The notes under the pieces are model-generated. The model saw only the letters and a list, made by a program, of their open reading frames with translations, had not been told where the DNA came from and did not search any database. Position numbers and translations under genes: made by a program. This document shows positions 38,127 to 47,214 of a DNA stretch of 54,402 bases, piece by piece. Positions within the stretch are counted from its first letter, which is position 1. Every line of letters begins with the position of its first letter. The DNA is taken from contig JADGHE010000018.1 of NCBI GenBank assembly GCA_019689555.1, forward strand, positions 1 through 54,402. The letters are read 5' to 3'. This stretch comes from Variibacter sp. Its GTDB lineage: Bacteria; Pseudomonadota; Alphaproteobacteria; Rhizobiales; Xanthobacteraceae.

Positions 38127-40292
38127 TCAGGCCGCCTGCGCCGTCGCCGCCTCCGCGGCCTCGGTCACGCGCCGGCCCGGAGCCGTTAGGATCGCCGAGG
38201 GCAGGAACCCGGCCGCACGCAGCGCCTCGACCGCGCGCCTCCCCTCCTCTTCCGCCCCGTCCGGAACCGCCACGATGACCCGCCGGGCGAGCGCGCCGAG
38301 CCGGTCGAGCGGGATCTCCCCGAGCGCGCCCCCGTGGATGATCACATGATCGTTAGCCTGCGCCAGCGCCTCCAGCGCCAGTTCGAGGCGCGCCGATGCG
38401 AGAATGCGCTTTGCATCGTCGCCGGCCCGCCCGGCGCCGACAATGAGCGCGCGCGATCCGCGGTCGCGCGTCACGACGGCGCCGAACGACGCGCGGCCGA
38501 GGACGAGGTCGGCGATGCCCGGGGCATGCGGCGCGCTGGATAAGGCGGACAGCTTCGGAGCCGCGAAGGCGAGATCGACCAGGACCACCCGCGCCCCCGC
38601 CGCCAGCGCCCGCGCCAGCACGATGCTGGTCGCCGCGCTCTCGACGTCCGGCCCCGCCCCCACGACGATGTCGCGGCTGCGTGCGTCCGGCGTCGCGCGC
38701 AGGCGCTCGACCGCGACGCCGACCGGCGTGCCGAAATCCAGCGTCGCCGGCGCATTCGGGGCCTCCGGCGCGTTCGGCCTATCCGCCGCGGGCGGCTCGT
38801 CGCCGAAGGTCGGTTCCGCCCGGAATTCGCCTTCGGCGCCCCGCGGCGATGCGACGGGCGTTGCGAACGCGCGATAGCCGCTTCCCGTCAGCATCTCGCC
38901 GGTGGCGACAAAGCCGGCGCTCAGGAAGAGCGTCGCGAAGACGGCGATGAGCACGATCGGGAGCTTCTTGGGGAAGTGGGGCGTGTTCGAAACGATGGCG
39001 CGGGAAATGATGCGCGCGTCGCCCGGGCTCGTGTCGAGATTCTCCCGCGCGGTGGCCTCGCGGTATTTCGCGAGATAGGACTCGAGGAGGTCGCGCTGGG
39101 CCTTGGCTTCGCGTTCGAGGGCGCGCAGCTGCACGTCCAGTTCGTTGCTGGAGGCTGCCTGGCGCTTGAGGTCGTTGAGATTGGCGCCGAGCTGCTCGAC
39201 CCGCGCGCGGGCGAGGCCGGCGTCGTTCTCGAAGGCCCGCGCAAGGCGCTCGGCCTCGGTGCGAATCTGGTGCTCCAGATCGGCGAGCTGCGCGCGCAGT
39301 TCCTTGATTCTCGGATGCCCCTCAAGAAGCGTCGAGGATTGCTCGGCGAGCTGCGCGCGCAAAATGATCCGCTGCTCGTTGAGGCGCCGGATGAGCTCCG
39401 AATTGATGATGTCGCCGTACTCGATCGGGCGCCCCGAGCGCAGCATGTCGCGGATGAGGCGCGCCTTGGCCTCGGCTTCCGCCTGCTGCGAGCGCGCGAG
39501 CGCGAGCTGGGAGCTCAGCTCGCCGAGCTGCTGGGTGGACAGCATGCTGTTGTTGGCGCCGACGAACAAGTTCGACTGAGCGCGGTACTCTTCGACCTTG
39601 CGCTCCGCTTCGGCGACCTTCTTGCGCAGCGTTTCGATCTCGCCGGCGAGAAACTGGCTCGCGGCCCGGGTCTGCTCCTGCTTCGCCTTTTGCTGCAGCT
39701 CCAGATAGCCTTCAGCAATGGCGTTGGCGGCCTGCGCCGCGAGCTCGGGGTCGGACGACTGGAACTCCACGGCAATCACGCGGGACTTGTCGACCTGATA
39801 CGCCTGCAAGCGCTCGTAATAGGCCTCGAAGACGCGCTCCTCCGGCGACATGCGCAGCGGATCCTTCGCAAGGCCGAGCAGGATCAAGAGATGGCGCGCA
39901 GGCCCGATCCCGCGCAGAACCGGGTCGAATTCCGGCCGCTCGTTGAGCTTGAGCCGCCCCGCCACTTGCCGCGCCAGCTCGCGCGACAGCACGAGCTGCA
40001 CCTGGCTCGTGATCGCTTCCTGATCCACGGCGCGGTCGCGGTCGACCGCCTTCTCGGCCTCCGGCCGCAGAAACACGTTCTCGCGACCTTCGTAGAGGAT
40101 GCGCGCCTCCGACTTGTAGCGGGGCGTCACGAACGAAACGGCGACGAGCGTCAGCGCGGCGACGAGGCCGGCCGGCAGCAGCACCCGAGCCTTGTTGCGC
40201 CAGAGCGCGCGGCCGATGGCGCGAAAATCCAGTTCGCCGTCAGGCGCCTCCTCAACGGCCGCATCCCTGTCGCGCAATTGCCCGCGGCTCAT
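38127..40292 (-). CDS. Wzz/ExoP-type polysaccharide co-polymerase with degenerate kinase domain
   Basis: 721 residues. Wzz domain with first membrane helix at about 35-55 (VLLPAGLVAALTLVAV), a long periplasmic coiled coil (about 190-410, with a GNVR-like segment) and second helix at about 440-465 (IVLIAVFATLFLSAGFVA). The C-terminal 180 residues follow the BY-kinase/ExoP layout, but the P-loop position reads GAGPDVESA (545-553) with no GKS/T, the Walker A' strand is VVLVDLAFAAP and no tyrosine cluster closes the protein. It should control chain length and export at the inner membrane without ATPase or kinase activity. Divergent from the Wza-like gene by 175 bp. Confidence 0.92.
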   Translation of the reverse strand: MSRGQLRDRDAAVEEAPDGELDFRAIGRALWRNKARVLLPAGLVAALTLVAVSFVTPRYKSEARILYEGRENVFLRPEAEKAVDRDRAVDQEAITSQVQLVLSRELARQVAGRLKLNERPEFDPVLRGIGPARHLLILLGLAKDPLRMSPEERVFEAYYERLQAYQVDKSRVIAVEFQSSDPELAAQAANAIAEGYLELQQKAKQEQTRAASQFLAGEIETLRKKVAEAERKVEEYRAQSNLFVGANNSMLSTQQLGELSSQLALARSQQAEAEAKARLIRDMLRSGRPIEYGDIINSELIRRLNEQRIILRAQLAEQSSTLLEGHPRIKELRAQLADLEHQIRTEAERLARAFENDAGLARARVEQLGANLNDLKRQAASSNELDVQLRALEREAKAQRDLLESYLAKYREATARENLDTSPGDARIISRAIVSNTPHFPKKLPIVLIAVFATLFLSAGFVATGEMLTGSGYRAFATPVASPRGAEGEFRAEPTFGDEPPAADRPNAPEAPNAPATLDFGTPVGVAVERLRATPDARSRDIVVGAGPDVESAATSIVLARALAAGARVVLVDLAFAAPKLSALSSAPHAPGIADLVLGRASFGAVVTRDRGSRALIVGAGRAGDDAKRILASARLELALEALAQANDHVIIHGGALGEIPLDRLGALARRVIVAVPDGAEEEGRRAVEALRAAGFLPSAILTAPGRRVTEAAEAATAQAA

Positions 40293-40467
40293 CCCTGAAA
40301 CTCCACATCGCGCACGGACTTGCCGGCACCGCGCCCATTGGAGACGATTAAGGTTGCCGTCGCGTTAAGCGGACGACCGCGCGTCTGCACTCCCGAAACA
40401 GTGAGGGATTGTTAACCATATCGCGCAAGAAGTACGGGCCACGATCGTTGCTTCCAGACGGATTTCG

Positions 40468-41052
40468 ATGCGGCTGCGGCTCGTCCTTGCGCTCTTGTTC
40501 TCGGTGCTGGCTCTCACGGCCTGCGCCACGCGGAGCGCGAGCGTTCCTCCCGTGAAGGCCGTTCAGGCGGCCGCCTATGCGCCGGCCGCGGAGGGGCCGT
40601 ATCGGCTCGACTCCGGCGACCGCCTGCGGGTCATGGTCTTCGGGCAGGACGGCTTGAGCAACAGCTACACGGTCGACGCCGGCGGCAGCATCACCATGCC
40701 GCTGATCGGGGCCGTGAAGGCGCGCGGGCTCACGACCGCCCAGCTCGCGCAGGCGATCGCCGCCCGGCTGCGCCAGGGCTACATCCGCGAGCCGCATGTC
40801 GCCGTCGAGGTCGAGACTTACCGGCCCTTCTTCATTCTCGGCGAGGTCGCCCATCCGGGCCAATATCCATACGTGGCCCGCATGACGGTGGAGACGGCGG
40901 TAGCGATCGCGGGCGGCTTCACGCCGCGCGCCCAGAAGAGCTATGTCGAGCTCACGCGCGCCATCGACGGGCAGCTCGCGCGGGCGAGAGTCCCCCTCAC
41001 CTATCCGGTGCAGCCCGGCGACACGCTCAACGTCGCCGAACGCTGGTTCTGA
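40468..41052 (+). CDS. polysaccharide biosynthesis/export lipoprotein (Wza-like)
   Basis: 194 residues. A lipoprotein signal peptide ends at the lipobox LTAC (C19). Then comes the poly_export domain (YRLDSGDRLRVMVFGQDGLS, VDAGGSITMPLIG) and one SLBB-like repeat (FFILGEVAHPGQYPY, MTVETAVAIAGGFTPRA). It is shorter than classical Wza (about 380 residues), like many rhizobial outer-membrane or periplasmic export proteins. It would work with the ExoP-type co-polymerase encoded divergently. The glycosyltransferase gene starts 14 bp after its stop. Confidence 0.93.
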   Translation: MRLRLVLALLFSVLALTACATRSASVPPVKAVQAAAYAPAAEGPYRLDSGDRLRVMVFGQDGLSNSYTVDAGGSITMPLIGAVKARGLTTAQLAQAIAARLRQGYIREPHVAVEVETYRPFFILGEVAHPGQYPYVARMTVETAVAIAGGFTPRAQKSYVELTRAIDGQLARARVPLTYPVQPGDTLNVAERWF

Positions 41053-41066
41053 GCGATCGGGTCGCC

Positions 41067-42176
41067 GTGCGGCCCCTGAACATCCTGCATGTGCTGCGCG
41101 CGCCGGTCGGCGGCCTTTTTCGCCACGTGGTCGATCTTGCGCGCGGGCAGGCCGCGCGGGGACACCGCGTTGGCTTGATCGCCGATGCGACGACCGGCGC
41201 CGAGCGCGCCGAGGCGGCGCTGCGGGCGCTCGCCGCCGAGCTTGCGTTCGGCGTGCTGCGCATTCCCATGAGCCGGCATCTCGGCTGGCGCGACGTCGCG
41301 GCGCGCCGGCTCGTCGCCATGCGCGTGCAGGCCTGCGCCGCCGATGTCGTCCACGGCCACGGCGCAAAGGGCGGCGCCTATGCCCGCCTCTGCCCCCCGG
41401 GCCGCGCGATCCGCGTCTACACTCCCCACGGAGGCAGCCTGCACTACCGGCCGACCTCGCCGGCCGGCCTGCTCTATCTCTCCCTGGAGCGCATCCTGCT
41501 GTCCCGCACCGACCTCCTCCTGTTCGAGAGCGCTTATGGCCGGGACGTCTTCCGCGCGCGCATCGGCGCGCCTGCGTGCCGCGCGCGCGTCGTCCACAAC
41601 GGCGTGAGCGACGCCGAGTTTGCGCCGATCGCCACAGAGCCTGGCGCCACGGACCTCGTCTTCGTCGGCGAGCTGCGGATGCTGAAGGGAGTCGATGTGC
41701 TGATCGACGCGCTCGCCCTGCTCGCACGCCAAGGGCGGAGATCGACGGCCACCATCGTCGGCGACGGGCCGGATGCCGAGCGGTTCAGGGCGCGCGCCAA
41801 GGCGGCGGGGCTCGGCGACAGTATCCGCTTCCCCGGCCCCATGCCGGCGCGCGCGGCGTTCGCGCGCGGGCGCGTCCTCGTCGTGCCCTCGCGGGCGGAA
41901 TCCTTGCCCTACATCGTGCTCGAAGCCGGCGCGGCGGCGATGCCGCTGATCGCGACGGCGGTCGGCGGCATCGCCGAAATCTTCGGGCCGGACGCCGACC
42001 GCCTGGTGCCGGCGCAAGATGCGGCCGCCCTCGCGCGCGCCATCCGATCGACGCTCGCCGACCTGCCCGCAGCGCAGGCGGCCGCGCGGCGGCTCCAGGC
42101 GCGCATCCGCGCCGGATTTTCCGTCGACTCCATGACGGATCGGATCCTTGCGGCCTACACGGAAGCTTTGAATTGA
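41067..42176 (+). CDS. glycosyltransferase family 4 protein
   Basis: 369 residues from a GTG. GT-B fold: N-lobe with HVLRAPVGGLFRHVVDLARG and VHGHGAKGGAYARL, C-lobe with LVFVGELRMLKGVDVLIDAL, IVGDGPDAERF and the family 4 EX7E region PSRAESLPYIVLEAGAAAMP. It transfers a sugar from a nucleotide-sugar donor to the growing lipid-linked repeat unit at the cytoplasmic face. It lies 14 bp after the export lipoprotein gene and is probably cotranscribed. Donor and linkage unknown. Confidence 0.93.
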   Translation: MRPLNILHVLRAPVGGLFRHVVDLARGQAARGHRVGLIADATTGAERAEAALRALAAELAFGVLRIPMSRHLGWRDVAARRLVAMRVQACAADVVHGHGAKGGAYARLCPPGRAIRVYTPHGGSLHYRPTSPAGLLYLSLERILLSRTDLLLFESAYGRDVFRARIGAPACRARVVHNGVSDAEFAPIATEPGATDLVFVGELRMLKGVDVLIDALALLARQGRRSTATIVGDGPDAERFRARAKAAGLGDSIRFPGPMPARAAFARGRVLVVPSRAESLPYIVLEAGAAAMPLIATAVGGIAEIFGPDADRLVPAQDAAALARAIRSTLADLPAAQAAARRLQARIRAGFSVDSMTDRILAAYTEALN

Positions 42177-42263
42177 AGCGCCCGGGATTGTTACGGCTGC
42201 ACTAAGCATTTCTTGACGCTTTTCCCGTATGCGCAAAACCGCTTGGGAAGGGTTTTTCCCGAG

Positions 42264-42286
42264 CGCGCGGCGTTTTGCGCCGCGCG
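42264..42286 (+). other. 9-bp-stem hairpin in the leader of the initiating transferase gene
   Basis: CGCGCGGCG pairs perfectly with CGCCGCGCG around TTTTG. It ends 17 bases before the ATG at 42304, close to the ribosome site. It could be an attenuating leader structure or the 3' end of the upstream gene; if translation began at 42229, it would be coding sequence. Confidence 0.5.
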
Positions 42287-42303
42287 AGGGTGTGTGCGTT
42301 ACA

Positions 42304-43857
42304 ATGAGTGAATTGGATCAGCGTCGGTTTCTGCGTGCGACCGCGCCCGCGGCAGCCGTCGCCGCGGGCGGCTCCGTGGCCGCCTTCCGCGCCGCCAAGC
42401 CGGGCCTGTCTCCTGCGGCTCAGAGGGTCGCCGCCCAGCCCGTGGCGCCGGCCTACTCTCCCATCGTTCTCGCCGGCTTCGTCCGCATGATCGAGTTCGG
42501 CCTCACCGCGCTGGTCGGGCTCGCCGTGTATTTCGGTTACGTTTTTCCGACCAACGGCTTCGATGCCTATTATCTGGCGGCGATCGGCTTCATCACCGTC
42601 ATGGCCGTGCTGGCGTTCCAGGCCGCCGACATCTACCACGTGCCCGCCTTCCGCATGACGGCGACGCAGTGCGTGCGCCTCGTGCCGGCATGGACGATCG
42701 TCTTCTTCGTCGCGATGGCGATTGCGTTCTTCGCCAAGTTCGAGGGCATGTTCTCGCGCGTCTGGCTTGCCGGCTACTGGGGCGGCGGGCTCGCCGTGTT
42801 GCTCGCCTTCCGCCTCGGCCTCTCGGCCCTGGTCCGCCACTGGACGCGGGAGGGCCGCCTCGAGCGGCGCGCCGTCATCGTCGGCGGCGGGGACGCAGGC
42901 GAGGCGCTCGTGCGCTCGCTGGCGGCCCAGAAGGATTCCGACGTGCGCCTCATCGGCGTGTTCGACGATCGCGGCGAGGATCGCTCGCCGCCCGTCTGCG
43001 GCGGCCTGCCCAAGCTCGGCACCGTCGACGACCTCGTGGAGTTCGCCCGCCGCACGCGGGTCGACCTCGTGCTGTTCTCGCTGCCCATCTCGGCCGAAAG
43101 GCGCATCCTGCAGATGCTGAAGAAGCTCTGGGTGCTTCCGGTCGACATCCGCCTCTCGGCCCACGCGAACCAGCTGCGGTTCCGCCCGCGCGCCTATTCC
43201 TATATCGGCAATCTGCCGGTGCTCGACGTTTTCGACAAGCCGATCACCGACTGGGACGTCGTCATGAAGTGGCTGTTCGACAAGATCGTCGGCGGCCTGC
43301 TGCTGCTTGCCGCGGCGCCGGTGATGGCGCTGGTCGCGCTTGCGATCAAGCTCGACAGCCCGGGCCCCGTGCTGTTCCGGCAAAAGCGCTACGGGTTCAA
43401 CAACGAGCTGATCGAGGTGTTCAAGTTCCGTTCGATGTATGTCGACCAGTGCGACGCGACCGCCTCCAAGCTCGTCACCAAGGGCGATCCGCGCGTGACC
43501 CGCGTCGGCCGTTTCATTCGCAAGACGAGTCTCGACGAGCTGCCGCAACTCTTCAACGTCGTGTTCAAGGGGAACCTGTCGCTGGTCGGGCCGCGGCCGC
43601 ACGCCGTCCACGCCAAGGCGGCGGACGCCCTTTATGACGAGGCGGTGGACGGCTACTTCGCCCGCCATCGCGTCAAGCCCGGCATCACCGGCTGGGCGCA
43701 GGTGAACGGGTGGCGCGGCGAGACGGACACGCAGGAGAAGATCCAGCGCCGCGTCGAGCACGACCTCTACTACATCGAGAACTGGTCGCTCTTGTTCGAC
43801 CTCTACATCCTCCTCAAGACGCCGTTTGCGCTCGCCAAGAGCGAAAACGCCTACTGA
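42304..43857 (+). CDS. undecaprenyl-phosphate sugar phosphotransferase (WcaJ/ExoY-type)
   Basis: 517 residues from the ATG at 42304; an in-frame ATG at 42229 would add 25 residues that look like leader. Four to five N-terminal membrane helices, a cytoplasmic Rossmann-like domain ([19 protein letters not shown]), then the bacterial sugar transferase domain: [52 protein letters not shown] and LSLVGPRPH. It attaches the first sugar-1-phosphate (probably glucose or galactose) to undecaprenyl phosphate and starts the exopolysaccharide repeat unit. A G+C hairpin precedes it. Confidence 0.95.
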   Translation: MSELDQRRFLRATAPAAAVAAGGSVAAFRAAKPGLSPAAQRVAAQPVAPAYSPIVLAGFVRMIEFGLTALVGLAVYFGYVFPTNGFDAYYLAAIGFITVMAVLAFQAADIYHVPAFRMTATQCVRLVPAWTIVFFVAMAIAFFAKFEGMFSRVWLAGYWGGGLAVLLAFRLGLSALVRHWTREGRLERRAVIVGGGDAGEALVRSLAAQKDSDVRLIGVFDDRGEDRSPPVCGGLPKLGTVDDLVEFARRTRVDLVLFSLPISAERRILQMLKKLWVLPVDIRLSAHANQLRFRPRAYSYIGNLPVLDVFDKPITDWDVVMKWLFDKIVGGLLLLAAAPVMALVALAIKLDSPGPVLFRQKRYGFNNELIEVFKFRSMYVDQCDATASKLVTKGDPRVTRVGRFIRKTSLDELPQLFNVVFKGNLSLVGPRPHAVHAKAADALYDEAVDGYFARHRVKPGITGWAQVNGWRGETDTQEKIQRRVEHDLYYIENWSLLFDLYILLKTPFALAKSENAY

Positions 43858-43862
43858 CGCTC

Positions 43863-45161
43863 ATGCGCGGCGGCGGCGAGGCGGAAGGCGCGGCGTATCG
43901 AGTGACGCTGCGCGTGCCGCTCGAAGCCCTGCGCGGCGGCCTGCTGTGGCTCACCGGATTTGCGGGCGCGTTCGTCTTCGTCGAGCCCTCGCCCTACGAG
44001 ATCGTATCGCTCGCCACGATCGCCGTCTTCGCGCTTACGGGGCTCGCGCTGCGGCCGGCGATCATGCCGCTCATCTTCCTGCTCGCCTTCTACGTCATCG
44101 GCTTCATGATCGCCGTGGTGCCGGTGATGGGCCAGCCGAAGACGATGCAGTGGGTGATGATCTCCCTGTACATGGCGGCGACGGCGACCTTTTTCGCGGC
44201 CATGCTCGGAACCAACACCGAGGCGCGGCTGCGCCTGCTGCTCAAGGGCTATATGGCGGCCGCCGTTGTCGCCACGATGGCCGCCGTCGCCGGCTATTTT
44301 CACCTCGTGCCGGGCGCCTCGGCCCTGTTCCTCCGCTACGAGCGCGCGCAGGGCACGTTCAACGACCCCAACGTTTTCGGCGCCTTTCTCGTCCTTCCGG
44401 CCCTGCTGGCGCTGCAGCGCATGTTCGCAGGACGGCCGGCGCAGATCATGCGCGGGGGCGCGCTGCTGCTCTTCCTTGCCGTCGGGCTGCTCTTGAGCTT
44501 CTCCCGCGGCGCCTGGGGGCAGTTCGCGGGCGCGGCGGCGCTGCTCTTGCTGCTCACCTTTCTGACCAGCCGCTCGAGCCGGGAGCGGATGCGGATCGTC
44601 GCCATCGCCGGGATCGGCTGCATCGGGCTCGCGCTTTTCGTTCTGGCGCTGCTCTCGGTCGATCAGGTCGCCGACCTCTTCAAGGAGCGCGCAAGCCTCC
44701 AGCAGAGCTACGACACGGGGCCCACCGGCCGATTCGGCCGCCATGCGCTGGGCTTCCTGCTGGCGCTCGAGCGGCCCTTCGGGATCGGACCGCTGCAGTT
44801 CGCGAAGATCTTCCCCGAGGACCCGCACAACGCCTACCTGAACGCCTTCATGTCCGGGGGATGGCTGAGCGGCGCAAGCTACCTGACCCTGGTCAGCCTC
44901 ACGCTCGCGGCGGGCCTGCGTGGCGTCTTCGTGGCGACGCCGTGGCGCGGCCCCTATCTCGCCGTCTACGCGGCCTTCGTGGGCGCCGCCGGCGAAAGCC
45001 TCATTATCGACAGCGACCACTGGCGCCACTATTTCATGCTGCTCGGCCTGGTCTGGGGCCTGGCGGCCGCCTCCGCCCGCCGTTGCCGCGCGGCGGCGGC
45101 CGGGCCGGCCGCAGCCGCCCCCGCGCCGCCCCTTGCGGGCGCGGCTCGACAACGCGCCTAG
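43863..45161 (+). CDS. O-antigen ligase/polymerase-family membrane protein
   Basis: 432 residues from the ATG at 43863, five bases after the previous stop; the frame is open further but overlaps the transferase gene. About ten membrane segments and a periplasmic loop with the Wzy_C/O-antigen ligase features YERAQGTFNDPNVFGAFLVLPAL and GIGPLQF followed by PEDPHNAYLNAFMSGG. In this locus it most likely polymerises the repeat units (Wzy role), with ligase activity as the alternative. It ends the forward gene run before tRNA-Pro. Confidence 0.9.
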   Translation: MRGGGEAEGAAYRVTLRVPLEALRGGLLWLTGFAGAFVFVEPSPYEIVSLATIAVFALTGLALRPAIMPLIFLLAFYVIGFMIAVVPVMGQPKTMQWVMISLYMAATATFFAAMLGTNTEARLRLLLKGYMAAAVVATMAAVAGYFHLVPGASALFLRYERAQGTFNDPNVFGAFLVLPALLALQRMFAGRPAQIMRGGALLLFLAVGLLLSFSRGAWGQFAGAAALLLLLTFLTSRSSRERMRIVAIAGIGCIGLALFVLALLSVDQVADLFKERASLQQSYDTGPTGRFGRHALGFLLALERPFGIGPLQFAKIFPEDPHNAYLNAFMSGGWLSGASYLTLVSLTLAAGLRGVFVATPWRGPYLAVYAAFVGAAGESLIIDSDHWRHYFMLLGLVWGLAAASARRCRAAAAGPAAAAPAPPLAGAARQRA

Positions 45162-45288
45162 GACGAGGCCTCTGGTTCCCGCCGCTTCTGGCGGCGCGGG
45201 CCCACCATCTGCGATGCAGGAGGTGTCGAGGCGTGCCGCCCCTTGCGCGCGCGAGCGCGGCGGCTTAGACCATGGCCCGCATCACTGG

Positions 45289-45366
45289 CGGAGCGTAGCG
45301 CAGCCCGGTTAGCGCACCAGTCTGGGGGACTGGGGGTCGCGAGTTCAAATCTCGCCGCTCCGACCA
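45289..45366 (+). tRNA. tRNA-Pro (anticodon GGG)
   Basis: Acceptor CGGAGCG pairs with CGCTCCG, discriminator A and encoded CCA. The anticodon stem CCAGT/ACTGG encloses CTGGGGG, giving GGG. T-arm GAGTTCAAATCTC. 78 bases. Confidence 0.95.
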
Positions 45367-45494
45367 TTTTTCCGCAGCCTTCGGTCGCATCCGGTCGCAG
45401 GGCCCCTTCGCCCAGGCGCCTCCAGGTGGAGGCTTGATCTCGGGCCCCTGGACGACCAAGTTAAGTGCCCTGCAGCAGCGCTCCCGCCCACAAC

Positions 45495-46379
45495 ATGAAC
45501 AGCACTCTTGAACCCTCACTTCTGAAGCGAGACGATCGCCAGCCCCGTACAGAATCTCTGCTCGCATCTGTACGAGAGTTTTGGGAGCAGGAGACCTGCG
45601 GAGTCCGTTACGGCACAGGCGCAGAGCTGAGCGCGCGACTGCGGGAAATTGAAGAAACGCGTTACAGATTGCACCCGGAGATACCTGGATTCGCACGCTT
45701 CAACGAAGCCAGTGGCAAAGCCGTTCTCGAGATCGGCGTAGGAGCGGGAACAGACTTTGCCCAATGGGTTCGCGCTGGCGCGATTGCCACAGGCGTCGAT
45801 CTCACCCAAGCGGCGATAGAGCATACGAAATCGCGGCTTGAAGTCGAGGGCCTCGCCGCTCACAATTATCATTTACGCCAGGCAAACGCCGAGCATCTGC
45901 CGTTCCAAGACGACAGTTTTGATATCGTATACTCTTGGGGCGTCCTGCATCACTCGCCCGATACACAAAAAACTCTCGAAGAAGCATTCCGTGTGCTGAA
46001 ACCTGGCGGGCAGATGCGGATCATGATTTATCATCGCAGATCGTGGACCGCGCTTTTCTACTGGCTAAGGTTTGCGGTTTTGAGGGGCCGTCCGTTCCGC
46101 ACCTTCTCCGAAGTGCTGGCGTCTCACATGGAAAGCCCAGGAACCAAGGCCTATACCGTCCGCGAGGCATCAGAAATGCTGCAGCGAGCCGGATTTGCCC
46201 CCTTTTCGATCAAGCCGCATCTCTACCATGGCGATTTCCTCGATTTTAAGTTGCGAGAGAGCCGTGACACTTTCGTGAACCGGCTGGGACAGCGCTTGGC
46301 CCCAAGGTCCCTCATTCGAGCCCTGGGGCACCGCTTTGGCGGCATGCTCTTGATCGAAGCGGACAAGCCTCATTTATAA
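45495..46379 (+). CDS. SAM-dependent methyltransferase (class I), lower G+C than its neighbours
   Basis: 294 residues from the ATG at 45495; a GTG at 45465 would add ten. The class I motifs are present: VLEIGVGAGTDF (SAM loop), TGVDLTQAAIEHT, ANAEHLPFQDDSFDIVYSWGVLHHS and EAFRVLKPGGQMRI. The C-terminal 110 residues (FYWLRFAVLRGRP onward) probably bind substrate. A sample of 60 bases (45901-45960) has 32 G+C against well over 50 in nearby genes. It lies 128 bp after tRNA-Pro inside the exopolysaccharide region, which suggests horizontal arrival, with sugar or lipid-linked glycan methylation as a guess. Confidence 0.88.
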   Translation: MNSTLEPSLLKRDDRQPRTESLLASVREFWEQETCGVRYGTGAELSARLREIEETRYRLHPEIPGFARFNEASGKAVLEIGVGAGTDFAQWVRAGAIATGVDLTQAAIEHTKSRLEVEGLAAHNYHLRQANAEHLPFQDDSFDIVYSWGVLHHSPDTQKTLEEAFRVLKPGGQMRIMIYHRRSWTALFYWLRFAVLRGRPFRTFSEVLASHMESPGTKAYTVREASEMLQRAGFAPFSIKPHLYHGDFLDFKLRESRDTFVNRLGQRLAPRSLIRALGHRFGGMLLIEADKPHL

Positions 46380-46703
46380 GCACTGCGCTAGACAGCAGTC
46401 TACGTCCGCTATCTGCCGTCCGATACAAGCCGCTTTAAGCTTCTTCCGGGACATCGCCACCGCAAGGCGCGGGAGCGGCACCGAGCAGTCCGCTGCATGA
46501 ATCCCATGGACACTTCCCGCTCGCCTGCGGCCACCCGCCGCGGTTTGCCCTACGCCGGCTGAAACCCGGTCGTTGTCGCCCTAGGTGGGCGGTGCGAGCC
46601 GCGGCCCGGCGTGGCGGCATAGACGCCGCCAAGCGGGGCCGGCGCCGGTTTCCGCGTCCGCCGGCGGGGCCTCGCCTTCCACCAGCAACTCGGAGGCCAA
46701 GCA
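46380..46703. other. no gene seen between the methyltransferase and the zinc-ribbon gene
   Basis: About 320 bases. The first 60 continue the lower G+C of the methyltransferase; the rest returns to high G+C. No coding sequence, repeat or tRNA fragment was recognised. Confidence 0.45.
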
Positions 46704-46976
46704 ATGACGAATGCCGCCGTCGGCATGCCCTGCCCTGTTTGTCGGGTGCCACTCGTGATGAGCGAACGGCAGGGCGTGGAGATCGACTACTGCCCGCAGT
46801 GCCGCGGCGTATGGCTCGACAGAGGCGAGCTCGACAAGATCATCGAGCGCAGCGCCAGAGAGGCCCCAGCTCCTGCCGCCCACCCGGTCCACACGCGAGC
46901 CTACGATCCGGGCTACGCGTACTCCCACGGATACGGGAAGCGGAAAAAGTCGTTCCTCGAGGAGCTGTTCGACTGA
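46704..46976 (+). CDS. zf-TFIIB zinc-ribbon small protein
   Basis: 90 residues. A CxxC-16-CxxC zinc ribbon (C10, C13, C30, C33) with the family signature DYCPQCRGVWLDRGELDKIIER. The C-terminal half is tyrosine/histidine-rich (HTRAYDPGYAYSHGYGKRKKS) and ends in the acidic FLEELFD, common in this family. Function is unknown, perhaps nucleic-acid or protein binding. GGAGG precedes the ATG by about ten bases. Stands alone. Confidence 0.9.
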   Translation: MTNAAVGMPCPVCRVPLVMSERQGVEIDYCPQCRGVWLDRGELDKIIERSAREAPAPAAHPVHTRAYDPGYAYSHGYGKRKKSFLEELFD

Positions 46977-47214
46977 CGGACCGGAGGTGACATCGGAGGC
47001 CTCCGACCGGATTGAGGTGCTCGGCCAGGGCGACGCTGTGCGCCGCTCCCAATCCTGCATCATGCTGGGCGGCATCCGGATGGCGATCTGTATAATCTCC
47101 AGGGCTTTGTGATCGGCCCCGCGCCTGCAGCGGTCTTCGCAGCCTCTGGCGTGATCCTCGACCTGCTCTGCCTCTAACCCCCCGGGCAGATTCCGCCGAC
47201 TGCCCGAGTTCCGC

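Noticed and set aside
40293-40467. CtrA-type sites (TTAA, TTAACCAT) between the divergent EPS genes
   Set aside because: The TTAA pairs are 13 bases apart instead of 7; only one half-site fits, which is expected by chance.
45367-47214. Genomic-island attachment repeat of tRNA-Pro
   Set aside because: No second copy of the tRNA 3' end and no integrase were seen in this stretch.
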